This document shows, piece by piece, positions 35,019 through 42,782 of a DNA stretch of 64,000 nucleotides (position 1 is the first letter of the stretch; each line of letters opens with the position of its first letter). The DNA is from Jiella avicenniae. Lineage in GTDB: Bacteria; Pseudomonadota; Alphaproteobacteria; Rhizobiales; Rhizobiaceae. The DNA lies in the NCBI RefSeq assembly GCF_021390325.1, contig NZ_JAJUWU010000016.1:124001-188000 (forward strand). Reading direction: 5' to 3'. The notes below the pieces were generated by a model. That model was given only the letters and a program-made list of their open reading frames with translations, made no database searches and had not been told where the DNA came from. Both the position numbers and the translations under genes were made by a program.

Positions 35019-35430
35019 CGCCGCCTTTCCCGAACACGCGGGGGCTCTCGAAATCGCGAGCCACCGCGCCGGACGAATATCCCCGTTCGTCGTGTATCTT
35101 AAGCGAGATGGCCGAAATTTACCACAAGTGTGCCGGCCTTCTTGCAGGACGACCGCTGCGTCGGCTCGATGCTCCGTTCAGGGTGCTCACATGCGTTTCC
35201 GTCCGCGAACGGCATCGTCCTCCAGGACGCGATTCCTCGCCGTCGCCGGACCGCCGCCGACGACGCGGTCCCGGCAATCCCGGTCGGGCGCGAAACATGA
35301 CGAAGATTTAATCTGAGCGGAAGTGTCAGCATTGCCGGGCGGGTGTAACTCTTCGCCCGAAAATCGCGGGTCGATCCTCCCGGCTCGCTCGACCTCGCCG
35401 GCTTCCGGCAACAGCAATCAGGATCTCGCC
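35019..35430. other. Divergent intergenic region, no gene seen
   Basis: 412 bases between the HWE kinase and the cupredoxin/FTR1 pair. Short open frames on both strands have no recognisable content. The part nearest 35080-35120 and 35300-35330 is somewhat AT-richer and probably holds the two divergent promoters. I looked for iron-regulator boxes (Fur, Irr, RirA) by eye and found none convincing. Confidence 0.5.
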
Positions 35431-35775
35431 ATGGCTTCGCTCTTCCCGGCCACCCTCCTCGGTGCCGCCTGTTTCGCCGCGCTTGCGGTCTCGCCGGCTC
35501 CGGCGGCCGACGTTCCGACCTTCGAAATGACGCTGAAGGACCACGTCTTCACGCCGTCCGAGATCGAGGTGCCCGCCAATCAGCGCTTCCAGATCGAGCT
35601 GACCAACGCGGACGCGACGCCCGACGAATTCGATTCGCACGATCTGCGGGTCGAGAAGGTCGTCGGCGGCGGCCAGACCGGAATCATCCGCATCCAGCCG
35701 CTGGTTCCCGGCCGCTACATGTTCATGGGCGAGTATCACGCCGCGACGGCGCGCGGCGTCGTGACGGCGAAGTAG
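35431..35775 (+). CDS. Secreted cupredoxin-domain protein paired with FTR1
   Basis: 114 residues: a Sec signal peptide (about 1-25, ending APAPAAD) and one small cupredoxin-like beta barrel. Conserved-looking positions are D-E-F-D-S-H-D-L, and M-G-E-Y-H near the end, giving His, Met and acidic residues as likely metal ligands; the Cys of blue-copper proteins is missing. It resembles the cupredoxin modules of EfeO and P19-type iron-uptake partners. I used the ATG at 35431 with AGGA upstream. It is five bases before the iron permease gene, so it probably delivers or oxidises iron for it in the periplasm. Confidence 0.85.
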   Translation: MASLFPATLLGAACFAALAVSPAPAADVPTFEMTLKDHVFTPSEIEVPANQRFQIELTNADATPDEFDSHDLRVEKVVGGGQTGIIRIQPLVPGRYMFMGEYHAATARGVVTAK

Positions 35776-35780
35776 GCGCC

Positions 35781-36617
35781 ATGCTCGCGTCCTTCGTCAT
35801 CGTCTTTCGCGAGGTCATCGAGGCGGGGCTCGTCGTCGGCGTGGTGCTGGCCGCGACGCGCGGCCTCGCCCATCGCGGCGCCTATGTCGCCGGCGGCGTC
35901 TTCGCCGGCTTTCTCGGCGCCTGCCTCGTCGCGGCCTTCGCCGGCGCGATCGCCGATCTGTTCCAGGGATCCGGTCAGGAAGCGCTCAATGCGACCGTCC
36001 TTCTGATCGCCGTCGTCATGCTGGTCTGGCACAATGCCTGGATGGCGAGCCACGGACGCGAACTGGCGCGCTCGCTCAGGACCGTCGGCGAAGAGGTGAG
36101 GGCCGGCCATCGATCGCTGATGGCGCTCGCCATCGTCTGCGCCGTCGCCGTGCTGCGCGAAGGCTCGGAGGTGGTGCTGTTTCTCTACGGCGTCGCCGCG
36201 GCGGGCCAGACGACGGCAGGCGGCATCATGGTCGGCGGGCTGCTCGGCATCGCCGGCGGCGCGGTGATCTCGGCGCTTCTCTATCTCGGCCTCATCGCCA
36301 TCCCGCTGCGCCATCTCTTCGGCGTCCTCTCCGCGCTGATCACGCTGCTGGCGGCAGGTCTAGCGGCGCAGGCGATGCGCTTTCTGGCGCAGGGCGGCTG
36401 GCTGAACGAATGGGTGACGCCGCTCTGGGACACGAGTTCGGTGCTGTCGGAAGAGAGCCTCCTCGGCCGTGTCGCCCACATCCTCGTCGGCTATGCCTCG
36501 CAGCCCTCGGCGAGCGAACTCGCCGCCTATCTGGCGGTGATCGCCGTCATGCTCGTCGTCCGCCGCTTCGCCGGCCAGGAGGGCGGCCATCGGGGCCGGA
36601 TGCGGGCGTCGGCCTGA
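35781..36617 (+). CDS. FTR1-family high-affinity iron permease
   Basis: 278 residues with seven hydrophobic segments, starting directly with M-L-A-S-F-V-I-V-F-R-E. Both iron-binding R-E-x-x-E motifs are present: REVIE at 10-14 and REGSE at 126-130, each inside a membrane helix, as in EfeU and yeast Ftr1p. It moves iron across the inner membrane, using the secreted cupredoxin encoded just upstream. No EfeB-type peroxidase is nearby, so the system is a two-component variant. tRNA-Trp follows after 143 bases. Confidence 0.93.
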   Translation: MLASFVIVFREVIEAGLVVGVVLAATRGLAHRGAYVAGGVFAGFLGACLVAAFAGAIADLFQGSGQEALNATVLLIAVVMLVWHNAWMASHGRELARSLRTVGEEVRAGHRSLMALAIVCAVAVLREGSEVVLFLYGVAAAGQTTAGGIMVGGLLGIAGGAVISALLYLGLIAIPLRHLFGVLSALITLLAAGLAAQAMRFLAQGGWLNEWVTPLWDTSSVLSEESLLGRVAHILVGYASQPSASELAAYLAVIAVMLVVRRFAGQEGGHRGRMRASA

Positions 36618-36760
36618 GGCCCGCATGATTGCAGGGGCGGAGCGTGCGCACCCGACCGGCCCCGCAAACGCTTCCACGCGACCGTCGGACCGGCCCTCGC
36701 AGATCGCGGAAGATTGCTGTTGCATCCGGCCCGCCGAGGCTTTATTTCCAGCCCGGTCGT

Positions 36761-36836
<76 letters not shown>

Positions 36837-36952
36837 TTCTTCCCGGACCACATTTCTTTCCAGGCCACGTCGGCCGCCCGACCGCCGGGATTCGGACGGT
36901 CGTGCCTCCGCGCGGCCCATGCCGCGGCGCGGGCCGAGGAGCGTTCGTTCGC

Positions 36953-37375
36953 TCAGCCGCCCGGTGCCACGACGTGTCCGGCGGCGGTGAGCGCCTCGGC
37001 GGCGCGGCCGGCCTGTTCGGTCTTCACGAACAGATGGTCGGTGTCGAAGGTGGAGACGAGGAGGATGCCGATCCCGGCGTCCGCCAGCGGCTGAAGGACC
37101 GCGGCGGCGATGCCGGTCTCGCCGAAGGCGAAGGGGCCGACGAACCGAAAGCCGCTCCAGCCCGGCTCCGAGCGAATGCCGAAAGGCACCCGTTCGGCCT
37201 CGCACAGAATCGAGAGTTCCTCCGCCGTCCGCCCGATGGAGACGAAGCCGGGTCCATCGGCCCAGTCGGGAATCGCGGCGTCGGGCGCCAGCCGGCTGAT
37301 CGCATAGCTGCCGGCCAGGACGCGCAGCGTGACGCTGATGCGGGCTTTCGGCCCGGTTCCGCTCGCCATCGTCAC
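36953..37375 (-). CDS. ACT-domain-containing protein
   Basis: 140 residues comprising a tandem of ACT-like folds. The first half has I-S-V-T-L-R-V-L-A-G-S-Y-A-I-S-R-L; the second, from about 75, reads F-R-F-V-G-P-F-A-F-G-E-T-G-I-A-A-A-V-L-Q-P-L-A-D-A-G-I-G-I-L-L-V-S-T-F-D-T-D-H, matching the CASTOR/POLLUX-like ACT family that binds amino acids. It is probably a small sensory or regulatory protein. It begins inside the stop codon of the secreted 268-residue protein gene (ATGA), so it is co-translated with the end of the PQQ-associated cluster, though a functional link is not evident. Confidence 0.85.
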   Translation of the reverse strand: MTMASGTGPKARISVTLRVLAGSYAISRLAPDAAIPDWADGPGFVSIGRTAEELSILCEAERVPFGIRSEPGWSGFRFVGPFAFGETGIAAAVLQPLADAGIGILLVSTFDTDHLFVKTEQAGRAAEALTAAGHVVAPGG

Positions 37376-38178
37376 AGCGCCTGTTCCGCCGCGCGGCCGA
37401 GGGCGAAGGCGCGCTGCTCGATCAGCGTCGGCACCTCGCAGACATAGCTCAGCGACTGCCGGCGCTCCTGGAAGACGCGGGTGTCCCAGAGCAACTGCTG
37501 GCGCGCCTCGTCGAGCGCCGTCGGGTTGGCCGTCGGGTTGTTCTGGGTGGTCGAGAACGCCTTCGTCTCCTCGCGCAGCCGCGCCGCCATCGCCTTCTGC
37601 TTGGCGCCGTAGCGCTCGATCCCGCGCATGACCTGGCTTCGCTCGGCGTTGAAGCGATCGAGCATGACCGCGACGAAGGCCTTTGCCTCGTCTTCGCGCT
37701 CGGCTTCGGAAAGGCCGGAGAGATAATCCTTCACGGCCTGCTCCGCCTCGGCGAGCGGCAGACGCCGCGCCGTCACCGCGTCGACCAGCCGGTCGATCGC
37801 GTCGCCGGCCGTGACGGAGGCGGCATCGGGCAGGGGCGGGCCGGCCCAGATCTGGCCGGCGGAAATCCGCTCCACCCGCCGCTGCATGCAGGGCCAGTCG
37901 GTGGTGGCCGCCGCGGGCGCCTTGGCGAAGTCCATCGGGTTTCGGGCATCCCCGCCGCCGGTATCGGCCTTCGGTGCGGCGCTCGGCGCATCGCCGGCCG
38001 CAGCCGGCGCGTTGGTCGGTGCGGGGCCGGGCAGGACGAAGTCCTTGGGGATTTCGCGCGGCTGCGCGCCGTCCTGGGCGTTCGCCGGTACAAAGGCGGC
38101 GGCGACGGCGAGGACGGCGAGCGACACGCTGCGCAGGGCCTCGGGCAGCCGTCCTAGTTTGGTTTCGGACCTCATCAC
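37372..38178 (-). CDS. Secreted protein of PQQ/alcohol-oxidation-associated cluster, unknown function
   Basis: 268 residues. A signal peptide (to about 35, VPANAQ) is followed by a Pro/Ala-rich linker (about 36-95) and a helical domain with two Cys (WPCMQRRV near 100, YVCEVP near 250) that may form a disulfide in the periplasm. I do not recognise a named family. It lies 37 bases after the PedC-like permease and belongs to the same transcript as the ABC ATPase and permease. Role inferred only from place: a periplasmic component of the PQQ-dependent alcohol dehydrogenase ABC system. Confidence 0.72.
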   Translation of the reverse strand: MMRSETKLGRLPEALRSVSLAVLAVAAAFVPANAQDGAQPREIPKDFVLPGPAPTNAPAAAGDAPSAAPKADTGGGDARNPMDFAKAPAAATTDWPCMQRRVERISAGQIWAGPPLPDAASVTAGDAIDRLVDAVTARRLPLAEAEQAVKDYLSGLSEAEREDEAKAFVAVMLDRFNAERSQVMRGIERYGAKQKAMAARLREETKAFSTTQNNPTANPTALDEARQQLLWDTRVFQERRQSLSYVCEVPTLIEQRAFALGRAAEQAL

Positions 38179-38215
38179 CTTCCTCCCATTCGATTTCGTT
38201 CTGCCGGCTGGCCGG

Positions 38216-39067
38216 CTATTGCCGCTTGCGGCTGATCAGGCCACGGGCCGGATCGTAGGCGACGATCGCCCCGCCGAGGAACAGCACCGTGCAGCCGAGG
38301 ACGATCAGGAACGCGTCGACGTTGAACTGTTGATAGAGCGCGAAGCGGATCAGTTCCACCGCATGGGTGAAGGGATTGAACTGGCAGATCCGGTAGAGCA
38401 GGGGGCTCGACTCCTGGACCCGCCAGAGCGGATAAAGGGCCGCGGAGGCGAAATACATCGGGAAGATGACGAAGTTCATCACCCCGGCGAAGTTCTCGAG
38501 CTGCTGGACGAGCGAGGAGAGCAGCATTCCCATCGCACCGAGCATCAGCCCGGCGAGGAAGATCGCCGGCAAGGCGTAGAGATAGCCCAGCCACTCCGGC
38601 TGCACCTCCCAGAACCAGGCGATGGCGAAGAAGACGTAGACCTGGACGACGCCGACGGCGACGCCGGCGAACAGCTTCGAGACCAGCAGGAACCAGCGCG
38701 GCAGCGGCGAGACGAGCAGCGTCTTCATCGTCCCGGTCTCGCGGTCGTAGACCATCGACAGGGAGGACTGCATGCCGTTGAAGAGCAGGATCATTCCGAC
38801 GAGGCCGGGGGCGATGTAGACCTCGTAGAGGATGTAGGTCTGGTAGGGCGCGATGATCGAGACGCCGAGCACCTGGCGGAAGCCCGCGGCGAAGATGAAC
38901 AGCCAGAGCAGCGGGCGCACCAGCGCCGAGACGAAGCGCTCGCGCTGGTGAACGAAGCGCAACGCCTCGCGCCAGATGATCCCGCCGGCGCAGATCAGAT
39001 AGGCCGAGAGCGGGAAGCCGCGCGGCGTCGGCGCGGCGCCGGATCGTTGCAGCGTCGCGTCGCTCAC
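38216..39067 (-). CDS. ABC-2 type permease of the PQQ-dependent alcohol dehydrogenase system (PedC-like)
   Basis: 283 residues with six membrane segments and the ABC-2 export-permease arrangement; the loop M-V-Y-D-R-E-T-G-T-M-K-T-L-L-V-S-P-L-P-R is the typical signature. It starts at a GTG that overlaps the ATPase stop by four bases (GTGA). In Pseudomonas and methylotrophs this permease is found with quinoprotein alcohol dehydrogenases, where it is thought to help tolerance or handling of alcohols. Other members of the system in this window are the ATPase (39064), binding protein (44320) and beta-propeller (40680). The transported molecule is unknown. Confidence 0.88.
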   Translation of the reverse strand: MSDATLQRSGAAPTPRGFPLSAYLICAGGIIWREALRFVHQRERFVSALVRPLLWLFIFAAGFRQVLGVSIIAPYQTYILYEVYIAPGLVGMILLFNGMQSSLSMVYDRETGTMKTLLVSPLPRWFLLVSKLFAGVAVGVVQVYVFFAIAWFWEVQPEWLGYLYALPAIFLAGLMLGAMGMLLSSLVQQLENFAGVMNFVIFPMYFASAALYPLWRVQESSPLLYRICQFNPFTHAVELIRFALYQQFNVDAFLIVLGCTVLFLGGAIVAYDPARGLISRKRQ

Positions 39068-39861
39068 CGGCGCACCTCCTCGAGACCTTCCGTCCTGGCG
39101 GAGAGACCGGTCAGGCGCGTGAAGGCGTCGCCGATCGACTTCGCCCGTTCCGCCGCGACGACCTCGGGCACCGGACCTTCGGCGCGCACCGTGCCTTGAT
39201 GCAGGACGACGACGCGGTCGCCGGGGTCGATCTCGTCGATCAGATGCGTCGCCCACAGCACGCTGACGCCTTCCTCCTTCACCAGCCGCCGCACCTCGGC
39301 GAGGATCGCCGCGCGTGAGCGGATGTCGAGACCGACGGTCGGCTCGTCGAGCAGGATCAACCGCGGGCGGTGCATGAAGGCGCGGACGATCTCGATGCTG
39401 CGAAGCTGCCCGCCGGAAAGGTTGCGGGCCTTTTCCTTGAGACGGCCGCGAAGTTCGGAGGTGGCGAGGATCTCGCCGACCCGCTTCCGTGCCGCGGAGG
39501 CCGGCAGGCCGTGCAGCGCCGCGTGATAGATCAGGTTCTGGCTGATCGACAGGTCGAGATCGAGGGTGCGGGCCTGGAACACCACGCCGAGCCGGCGCAA
39601 TGCCTCGCCCGGCTCGCCATTGAGGTCGAAGCCGAGGATGTGGATGGCGCCGTGGCGGACGTTGAACAGCCGGGTGACCAGCGAGAACAGCGTCGACTTG
39701 CCGGCGCCGTTGGGCCCGAGAAGGGCGGTGAAGGAGCCTTGCGGCACGGTGAAGGAGACGTCGTCCAGCGCCTTTCGCTGACCGTAGGAATGGCTGACCC
39801 GCTCGACCGAAAGGGCCGGGAGGCCGGGGGCTTCCGAGTGGCTCAGGGTCCCGTCCTGCAT
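39064..39861 (-). CDS. ABC transporter ATPase of the PQQ-dependent alcohol dehydrogenase system
   Basis: 265 residues. Walker A GPNGAGKS is at 49-56; the signature N-L-S-G-G-Q-L-R-S-I-E-I, Walker B R-L-I-L-L-D-E-P-T-V-G-L-D and the switch His (LWATHLIDE) are present. The domain resembles drug/NodI-type ATPases that pair with ABC-2 permeases, and the modified signature is typical of the PQQ-linked subfamily. I prefer the ATG at 39861; an in-frame TTG further upstream (39906) lacks support. It drives the permease encoded immediately downstream. Confidence 0.88.
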   Translation of the reverse strand: MQDGTLSHSEAPGLPALSVERVSHSYGQRKALDDVSFTVPQGSFTALLGPNGAGKSTLFSLVTRLFNVRHGAIHILGFDLNGEPGEALRRLGVVFQARTLDLDLSISQNLIYHAALHGLPASAARKRVGEILATSELRGRLKEKARNLSGGQLRSIEIVRAFMHRPRLILLDEPTVGLDIRSRAAILAEVRRLVKEEGVSVLWATHLIDEIDPGDRVVVLHQGTVRAEGPVPEVVAAERAKSIGDAFTRLTGLSARTEGLEEVRR

Positions 39862-39938
39862 TCTTGCATCGCTCTCTTCGGCGCCTTCACCGACATTATA
39901 GCGCAACCACCTGATCGGGCTAAGGCTTCAACGGCAGA

Positions 39939-39962
39939 AGGCCGCGGGGCGACCCGCGGCCT
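39939..39962 (-). terminator. Hairpin between secreted protein gene and ABC ATPase gene
   Basis: A perfect ten-base-pair GC-rich stem (AGGCCGCGGG / CCCGCGGCCT) with a four-base loop lies 24 bases after the stop of the poly-Asp protein gene and 77 bases before the ATPase start. No long U-run follows on the minus strand, so it may be a weak terminator or an attenuating or mRNA-stabilising hairpin between two parts of the cluster. Confidence 0.6.
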
Positions 39963-39986
39963 CTGTTCCGTCGCGATGGCCGGCCC

Positions 39987-40625
39987 TCAGGGCACCACGG
40001 TGATCGTGCCCTTCATCTCGTGCTCGTCGTCGAGCCCGCCGACATGCCAGTCGTAGCGCCCGGGACGCACGGTCTGGAACTGCACGGTGATGGTGCCGTG
40101 GGCGTCGTATTCGAGCCAGGCGGGGGCGCCCGCCATGTGGATCTCGAGATCGTCGATGACGATCTGGTTCATCCAGACGTTGCGGAAGAAATCCGGCGCG
40201 TTGAACTTGTACTCGATGTCGCCTTCCGACTTGATGTCCCAGCGATAGGCCTGGCCGGCGCGGAGATAGAAGTCGGTGTGGTTGACCGTGAAAGGCTTGC
40301 CGCCTTCGCCGAGGATCAACGGCGTGACGATCTGCGACGACAGGCTGTTCTTCGGCAGGCCGATCTGGTCGCCGTTCAGGGCGGCGGCCGGCATCATTTC
40401 AGAGCCGGGCGGGATCTTCAGCCCCTCGGCGGCCGGCACCATGTCGGCGCCTTGCGTGTCGTCGTCATCGTCGTCGTCGTCGTCGTCGTCGGCCTGTGCC
40501 GCGGCAGAAGCCGCCGGCTTGTCGTCGTCGTCATCGTCCTGCTGGGCGAAGGCGGGGCCAGCCGGCGCAAAGGCGATGCCGATGCCGAACAGCGCGGCCA
40601 TCAAGGCGAGCCATGGTGATTTCAT
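39987..40625 (-). CDS. Secreted poly-aspartate protein of the PQQ-associated cluster
   Basis: 212 residues. A signal peptide (1-27, AFAQ) is followed by two pure Asp runs (six and eleven residues) separated by a Lys/Pro/Ala/Ser linker, then a beta-rich domain. That domain includes F-Y-L-R-A-G-Q-A-Y-R-W-D-I, F-R-N-V-W-M-N-Q-I-V-I and a terminal R-P-G-R-Y-D-W-H-V-G-G-L-D-D-E-H-E-M-K-G-T, recalling cupredoxin-like folds (W-H and M near the end). The Asp tracts could bind Ca2+ or lanthanides, both used by quinoprotein dehydrogenases; that is inference. It lies among genes for the PQQ-linked ABC system and beta-propeller. Confidence 0.8.
   Translation of the reverse strand: MKSPWLALMAALFGIGIAFAPAGPAFAQQDDDDDDKPAASAAAQADDDDDDDDDDDTQGADMVPAAEGLKIPPGSEMMPAAALNGDQIGLPKNSLSSQIVTPLILGEGGKPFTVNHTDFYLRAGQAYRWDIKSEGDIEYKFNAPDFFRNVWMNQIVIDDLEIHMAGAPAWLEYDAHGTITVQFQTVRPGRYDWHVGGLDDEHEMKGTITVVP
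40458..40490. repeat. GTC/GAC trinucleotide repeat encoding Asp11
   Basis: Eleven consecutive triplets, ten GTC and one ATC on the plus strand, encode eleven Asp on the minus strand. A second, shorter tract of six triplets lies at 40521-40538. Both are inside the secreted poly-Asp protein gene. Such in-frame repeats can change length by slippage without breaking the reading frame. Confidence 0.9.
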
Positions 40626-40679
40626 TGCGGTTCCTCCCGGTGATTGTCGTCGATTTCGCGCGAGAACGGCCCCCCGCGA

Positions 40680-41654
40680 TCATTCCGGCGTGACGGCGAC
40701 GCCCCATGGCTGCTGGCCGACCTGGACGGACTTCACGGCACGGTCGGACGCGACGTCGATGATCGTGACGTCGTTCGACAGGCCGTTGGTGGTGAAGAGA
40801 TATTTCTGGTCCGGCGAGAAGGCGAGCTGCCAGACCCTCTGGCCGACGAGGAGATAGTCCGCCACCTCGTAAGTATCGGTATCGACGACGGCGACGCGAT
40901 TGGCCGGTCCGAGCGCGATGTAGGCCTTGGTTCCGTCGTCGGTGACGCGGATGCCGACCGGCTGGATCGCCTCGGAGCGGATGCCCGGGATCTCGAAGGA
41001 GATCTTGTGCTTGATCTCCTTGGTCGCGGCGTCGATCACCGAGACCGTCCCGCCGATCTCCGCGGAGACCCAGATCTCGCTCCCATCCTTCTTGTACTGG
41101 GCGAAGCGTGGCCGCGAGTCGACCAGGACGTTGGCGGTGATCTGCTGGCTGTCGCGATCGATGAAGTGGGCCATGTTCGTCGTTTCCGACGTATTGACGA
41201 TCGTCTGCCCGTCCGGCGACACGCCCATGCCCTCCGGCTCGACGCCCACCGGGATCTCGGCGAGGCGCGCGCCGCTCTTCAGATCGATGACGGTGACGAG
41301 ATTGTCGTCCTCGTTGGCGGCGTAGAGCTGGTCACCGCTGGGCGAAACGACGAGAAGTTCGGGATCGGGGCCCGAGGGCAACGTCCGGACGAAGGCATGC
41401 GTCTCGGTGTCGAATTCCTTGATGATGTCGTCGTCGCTGGTGCAGACGTAGAGCGAAGTCCCGTCCGGGCTGACGGCGATGCCGCGCGGGCGCTGGCCGA
41501 CCTTGAAGGTGTCGACGACGGAAAAGTCCTTCTCCGAATCGAGCACCGTGACGTCGTTGCCCTTCTCGTTCGACACGAAGACTTTGTATGCGTAGGCGGG
41601 GCTAGCCGACAGCGCGAGCGTCGCGGCGAGAGCCGCAAGTGACAGTCGTCTCAA
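40680..41654 (-). CDS. YVTN beta-propeller protein, PQQ-dependent-catabolism-associated
   Basis: 324 residues: a signal peptide (SASPAYA) and about seven propeller blades with the repeating pattern P-x-G-I-A-V-S-P-D-G-T, Y-A-A-N-E-D-D-N-L-V-T-V-I-D, V-S-V-I-D-A-A-T. It matches the periplasmic propeller found with quinoprotein alcohol dehydrogenases. I accept a TTG start at 41654 because GGGAGGA lies directly upstream; an ATG four bases earlier is out of frame. It probably supports the PQQ enzyme or the ABC system as a scaffold; no catalytic residues are evident. Confidence 0.9.
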   Translation of the reverse strand: MRRLSLAALAATLALSASPAYAYKVFVSNEKGNDVTVLDSEKDFSVVDTFKVGQRPRGIAVSPDGTSLYVCTSDDDIIKEFDTETHAFVRTLPSGPDPELLVVSPSGDQLYAANEDDNLVTVIDLKSGARLAEIPVGVEPEGMGVSPDGQTIVNTSETTNMAHFIDRDSQQITANVLVDSRPRFAQYKKDGSEIWVSAEIGGTVSVIDAATKEIKHKISFEIPGIRSEAIQPVGIRVTDDGTKAYIALGPANRVAVVDTDTYEVADYLLVGQRVWQLAFSPDQKYLFTTNGLSNDVTIIDVASDRAVKSVQVGQQPWGVAVTPE

Positions 41655-41727
41655 TCATTCCTCCCATCAGCCGCAGCAGACCGCGAATTTCGGCCCTGCT
41701 CGTCCACGCAGGATGCGCGACGGCGCG

Positions 41728-42003
41728 TCATTCGTCGATCGACATCACGATGATCTTGTACTGGCCGTTCAGCTTGATGTCGTACTGGCCGATTTCGCAG
41801 GTCGCGTCGTCGATCTCGAAGAGGTCGTCGCTCTCCTTCTCGACCGAGGGCGCGGTGCAGCCGATTTTGGAGAGCGTCTCGGCGACCTTCGAGACCTCCT
41901 CCGGGGAGGCCATCTCCTCGACCGTTTCCGATTCCTGCGCCAGCGCGGCGCCGGCGGCGAAGAGGAATGCGCAAGCAAATCCGATGCGTGCGATCGTCGG
42001 CAT
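41728..42003 (-). CDS. Small secreted PepSY-like protein
   Basis: 91 residues with a signal peptide (to about 22, AALAQ) and one short alpha/beta domain. The motif K-I-G-C-T ... D-A-T-C-E-I-G-Q-Y-D-I-K-L-N contains two Cys that may pair, and the layout recalls small PepSY-type domains. I used the ATG at 42003. It lies between the response regulator and the beta-propeller gene in the same direction, so it is probably another periplasmic part of the alcohol-oxidation cluster. Function unknown. Confidence 0.75.
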   Translation of the reverse strand: MPTIARIGFACAFLFAAGAALAQESETVEEMASPEEVSKVAETLSKIGCTAPSVEKESDDLFEIDDATCEIGQYDIKLNGQYKIIVMSIDE

Positions 42004-42128
42004 GGCGAGCCTCCCGTCTCGTTCGTCGGTGCCCGACGTTCCCCGCAACTCGCCTTTGGGAGAGACGGGCCGCGGAGAACGCCAGCAATCGAATTGCTAG
42101 CTTACGAGATTGCCGTCCGGCAACGGGA

Positions 42129-42782
42129 CTACTTCCCGGATTGCGGCCGCTCGCCGCGCTCGAGCATGCGACCGCCCTTGGTTTCGAGCGCGAAGCGGAC
42201 GAGATCCGAGGTGCGTTCGACGCCGAGCTTCTCCTTCATCCGCGTCGAGGTGTTGGCGACGGTCTTGTAGGCGACGCCGAGGCCCTCGGCGATTTCCGAC
42301 AGGCTCTTGCCGTCGCCGAGCATGTGCAGGATCTGCAGTTCCCGGCGGGTCAGGTCCGACACCCCCGTTTCGCGGCTCGCATGCTCCTTCATCAGCGCGG
42401 CGGTTTCCGAATCGACGTAGGTCTCGCCGGCCATCGCCCGTTCGAGCGCGACGAGAAGTTCGTCGGACGGGGCGCTCTTCGACACGTAGCCGAGCGCGCC
42501 CTCGCGCCGCGCCGAGACGGCATAGACGACGTCGGAATACATCGAGAAGATCACCACCTTGGCCTTCGGATCGTCGGCCCGCAGCCTGCGCAGGACGTCG
42601 AGGCCCGAGCCGTTCTTCAGGTTGATGTCGAGGATGGTCACGTCGGGACGCATCTTCCGGAACTCGCCGAGCGCCTCGGAGGGCGTCTCGGCCTCTTCGA
42701 TCGCGGTGATGGCCGTGCCTTCGACGAGCCGGCGGATGCCGTCCCGCACCACCTTGTGGTCGTCGACGATCAGAAGCTTCAT
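42129..42782 (-). CDS. NarL/FixJ-type response regulator
   Basis: 217 residues. The receiver domain (1-120) has the acidic pair Asp7/Asp8, phospho-acceptor Asp52 (TILDINL), and Lys102 (GYVSKSAP). A LuxR-type helix-turn-helix follows at about 140-205 (LTRRELQILHMLGDGKSLSEIA). It binds DNA when phosphorylated by the histidine kinase whose gene overlaps it by four bases. In comparable clusters this regulator type switches on quinoprotein alcohol dehydrogenase genes. The genes for the flanking ABC system and cofactor biosynthesis are the likely targets. Confidence 0.93.
   Translation of the reverse strand: MKLLIVDDHKVVRDGIRRLVEGTAITAIEEAETPSEALGEFRKMRPDVTILDINLKNGSGLDVLRRLRADDPKAKVVIFSMYSDVVYAVSARREGALGYVSKSAPSDELLVALERAMAGETYVDSETAALMKEHASRETGVSDLTRRELQILHMLGDGKSLSEIAEGLGVAYKTVANTSTRMKEKLGVERTSDLVRFALETKGGRMLERGERPQSGK

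Noticed and set aside
40458-40538. CRISPR-like repeat
   Set aside because: These are simple GTC triplets inside a coding frame, without spacers; no CRISPR array was seen anywhere in the window.
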